64,000 nt of DNA. It comes from Rhizobiales bacterium IMCC20636. GTDB lineage: Bacteria > Pseudomonadota > Alphaproteobacteria > Rhizobiales > GCA-2746425. Where the stretch lies: positions 899,001 through 963,000 of the forward strand of contig CP018226.1 of NCBI GenBank assembly GCA_016865015.1. Direction: 5' to 3'. Both the position numbers and the translations under genes were made by a program. This document shows, piece by piece, positions 63,880 to 64,000 of this stretch (position 1 is the first letter of the stretch; each line of letters begins with the position of its first letter). The notes beneath the pieces are model-generated. The model was not told the origin of the DNA. It searched no databases and worked only from the letters and a program-made list of their open reading frames with translations.

Positions 63880-64000
63880 GCTGCCTCCGGAACATTTGAG
63901 GCGGCAGGCTGTGTGTCGGTGGTCTTGGGCATTTTTTCAGCGCTCATATCAAGTGGCATGGTGATGTGGATTTCCGTGCCGCGGGTGACGCCATTGAATT
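63876..64000 (-). CDS. sensor histidine kinase, C-terminal end (rest outside window)
   Basis: The last 41 codons of a protein whose frame enters from the window edge. GVTRGTEIHITMPLD is the closing strand of a GHKL ATPase domain of the kind in NarX/DegS-type kinases, followed by a polar tail. The stop overlaps the start of the response-regulator gene (GCATGATG), so they form a two-component pair. Confidence 0.8.
   Translation of the reverse strand, partial: FNGVTRGTEIHITMPLDMSAEKMPKTTDTQPAASNVPEAA

Overview
The window looks like part of an alphaproteobacterial chromosome, probably from a metabolically versatile marine or soil member of the Rhizobiales/Rhodobacterales. The basis is an alphaproteobacterial-type initiator tRNA, moderately high G+C, many ATGA-coupled operons, and a very high density of ABC/TRAP uptake systems with GntR, DeoR and AraC regulators. 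No species can be named from the sequence alone.

Region by region. 0-3.2 kb: the end of a 1-Cys peroxiredoxin, a secreted EF-hand protein, a methionine-rich multicopper oxidase and a phosphoglycolate-phosphatase-like HAD enzyme. 3.3-14.1 kb (minus strand): one long operon with a CUT1 sugar-type ABC importer, an SDR, an enoyl-CoA hydratase, an SMP-30 lactonase-like protein, a leaderless solute-binding-like protein and a class III CoA transferase. It is headed by an unusual regulator with a DeoR helix-turn-helix, a periplasmic-binding-protein-like middle and a DeoR sensor tail. 14.4-22.8 kb: a hexuronate-type locus. A GntR regulator and TRAP transporter face a DapA-family lyase, UxuA, an enolase-superfamily enzyme and an aldehyde dehydrogenase, with a GGTATAC operator-like palindrome between them. 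22.9-29.9 kb: an AraC regulator and a branched-chain-amino-acid-type ABC importer whose last ATPase is fused in frame to an aldehyde dehydrogenase. 29.9-32.7 kb: an NAD(P)-binding protein, a glutathione S-transferase and a semialdehyde dehydrogenase. 32.9-37.7 kb: an envelope operon (HdeD, DUF1003, MprF, DUF202, rhomboid).

38.2-53.7 kb holds two facing sugar-acid gene sets that share an ATACAGAATT motif in their control regions. The first has a GntR regulator, an acylating aldehyde dehydrogenase, a 4-hydroxy-2-oxoacid aldolase, an IlvD/Edd dehydratase, an SDR and a VOC protein. The second has an RbsABC-type importer, a D-apionate-lactonase-like protein, a Gfo/Idh/MocA dehydrogenase and an aldo/keto reductase. 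Together they suggest a non-phosphorylative pentose or apiose route that ends in an aldolase/CoA-acylating dehydrogenase pair. 54.2-56.9 kb has an outer-membrane barrel, a cytochrome P450 and an HlyC-like lysine acyltransferase in a row.

57.3-62.96 kb is a small genomic island. A 19-bp direct repeat of the 3' end of the initiator tRNA gene flanks a reverse-transcriptase remnant, an AT-rich membrane protein/lipoprotein pair, a serine recombinase and a 1037-residue SIR2 / P-loop NTPase / TPR protein with a cold-shock-like tail. That architecture is typical of antiphage immunity proteins, and this island is the best candidate for a new system. The window ends with a LuxR-type response regulator and the end of its sensor kinase.
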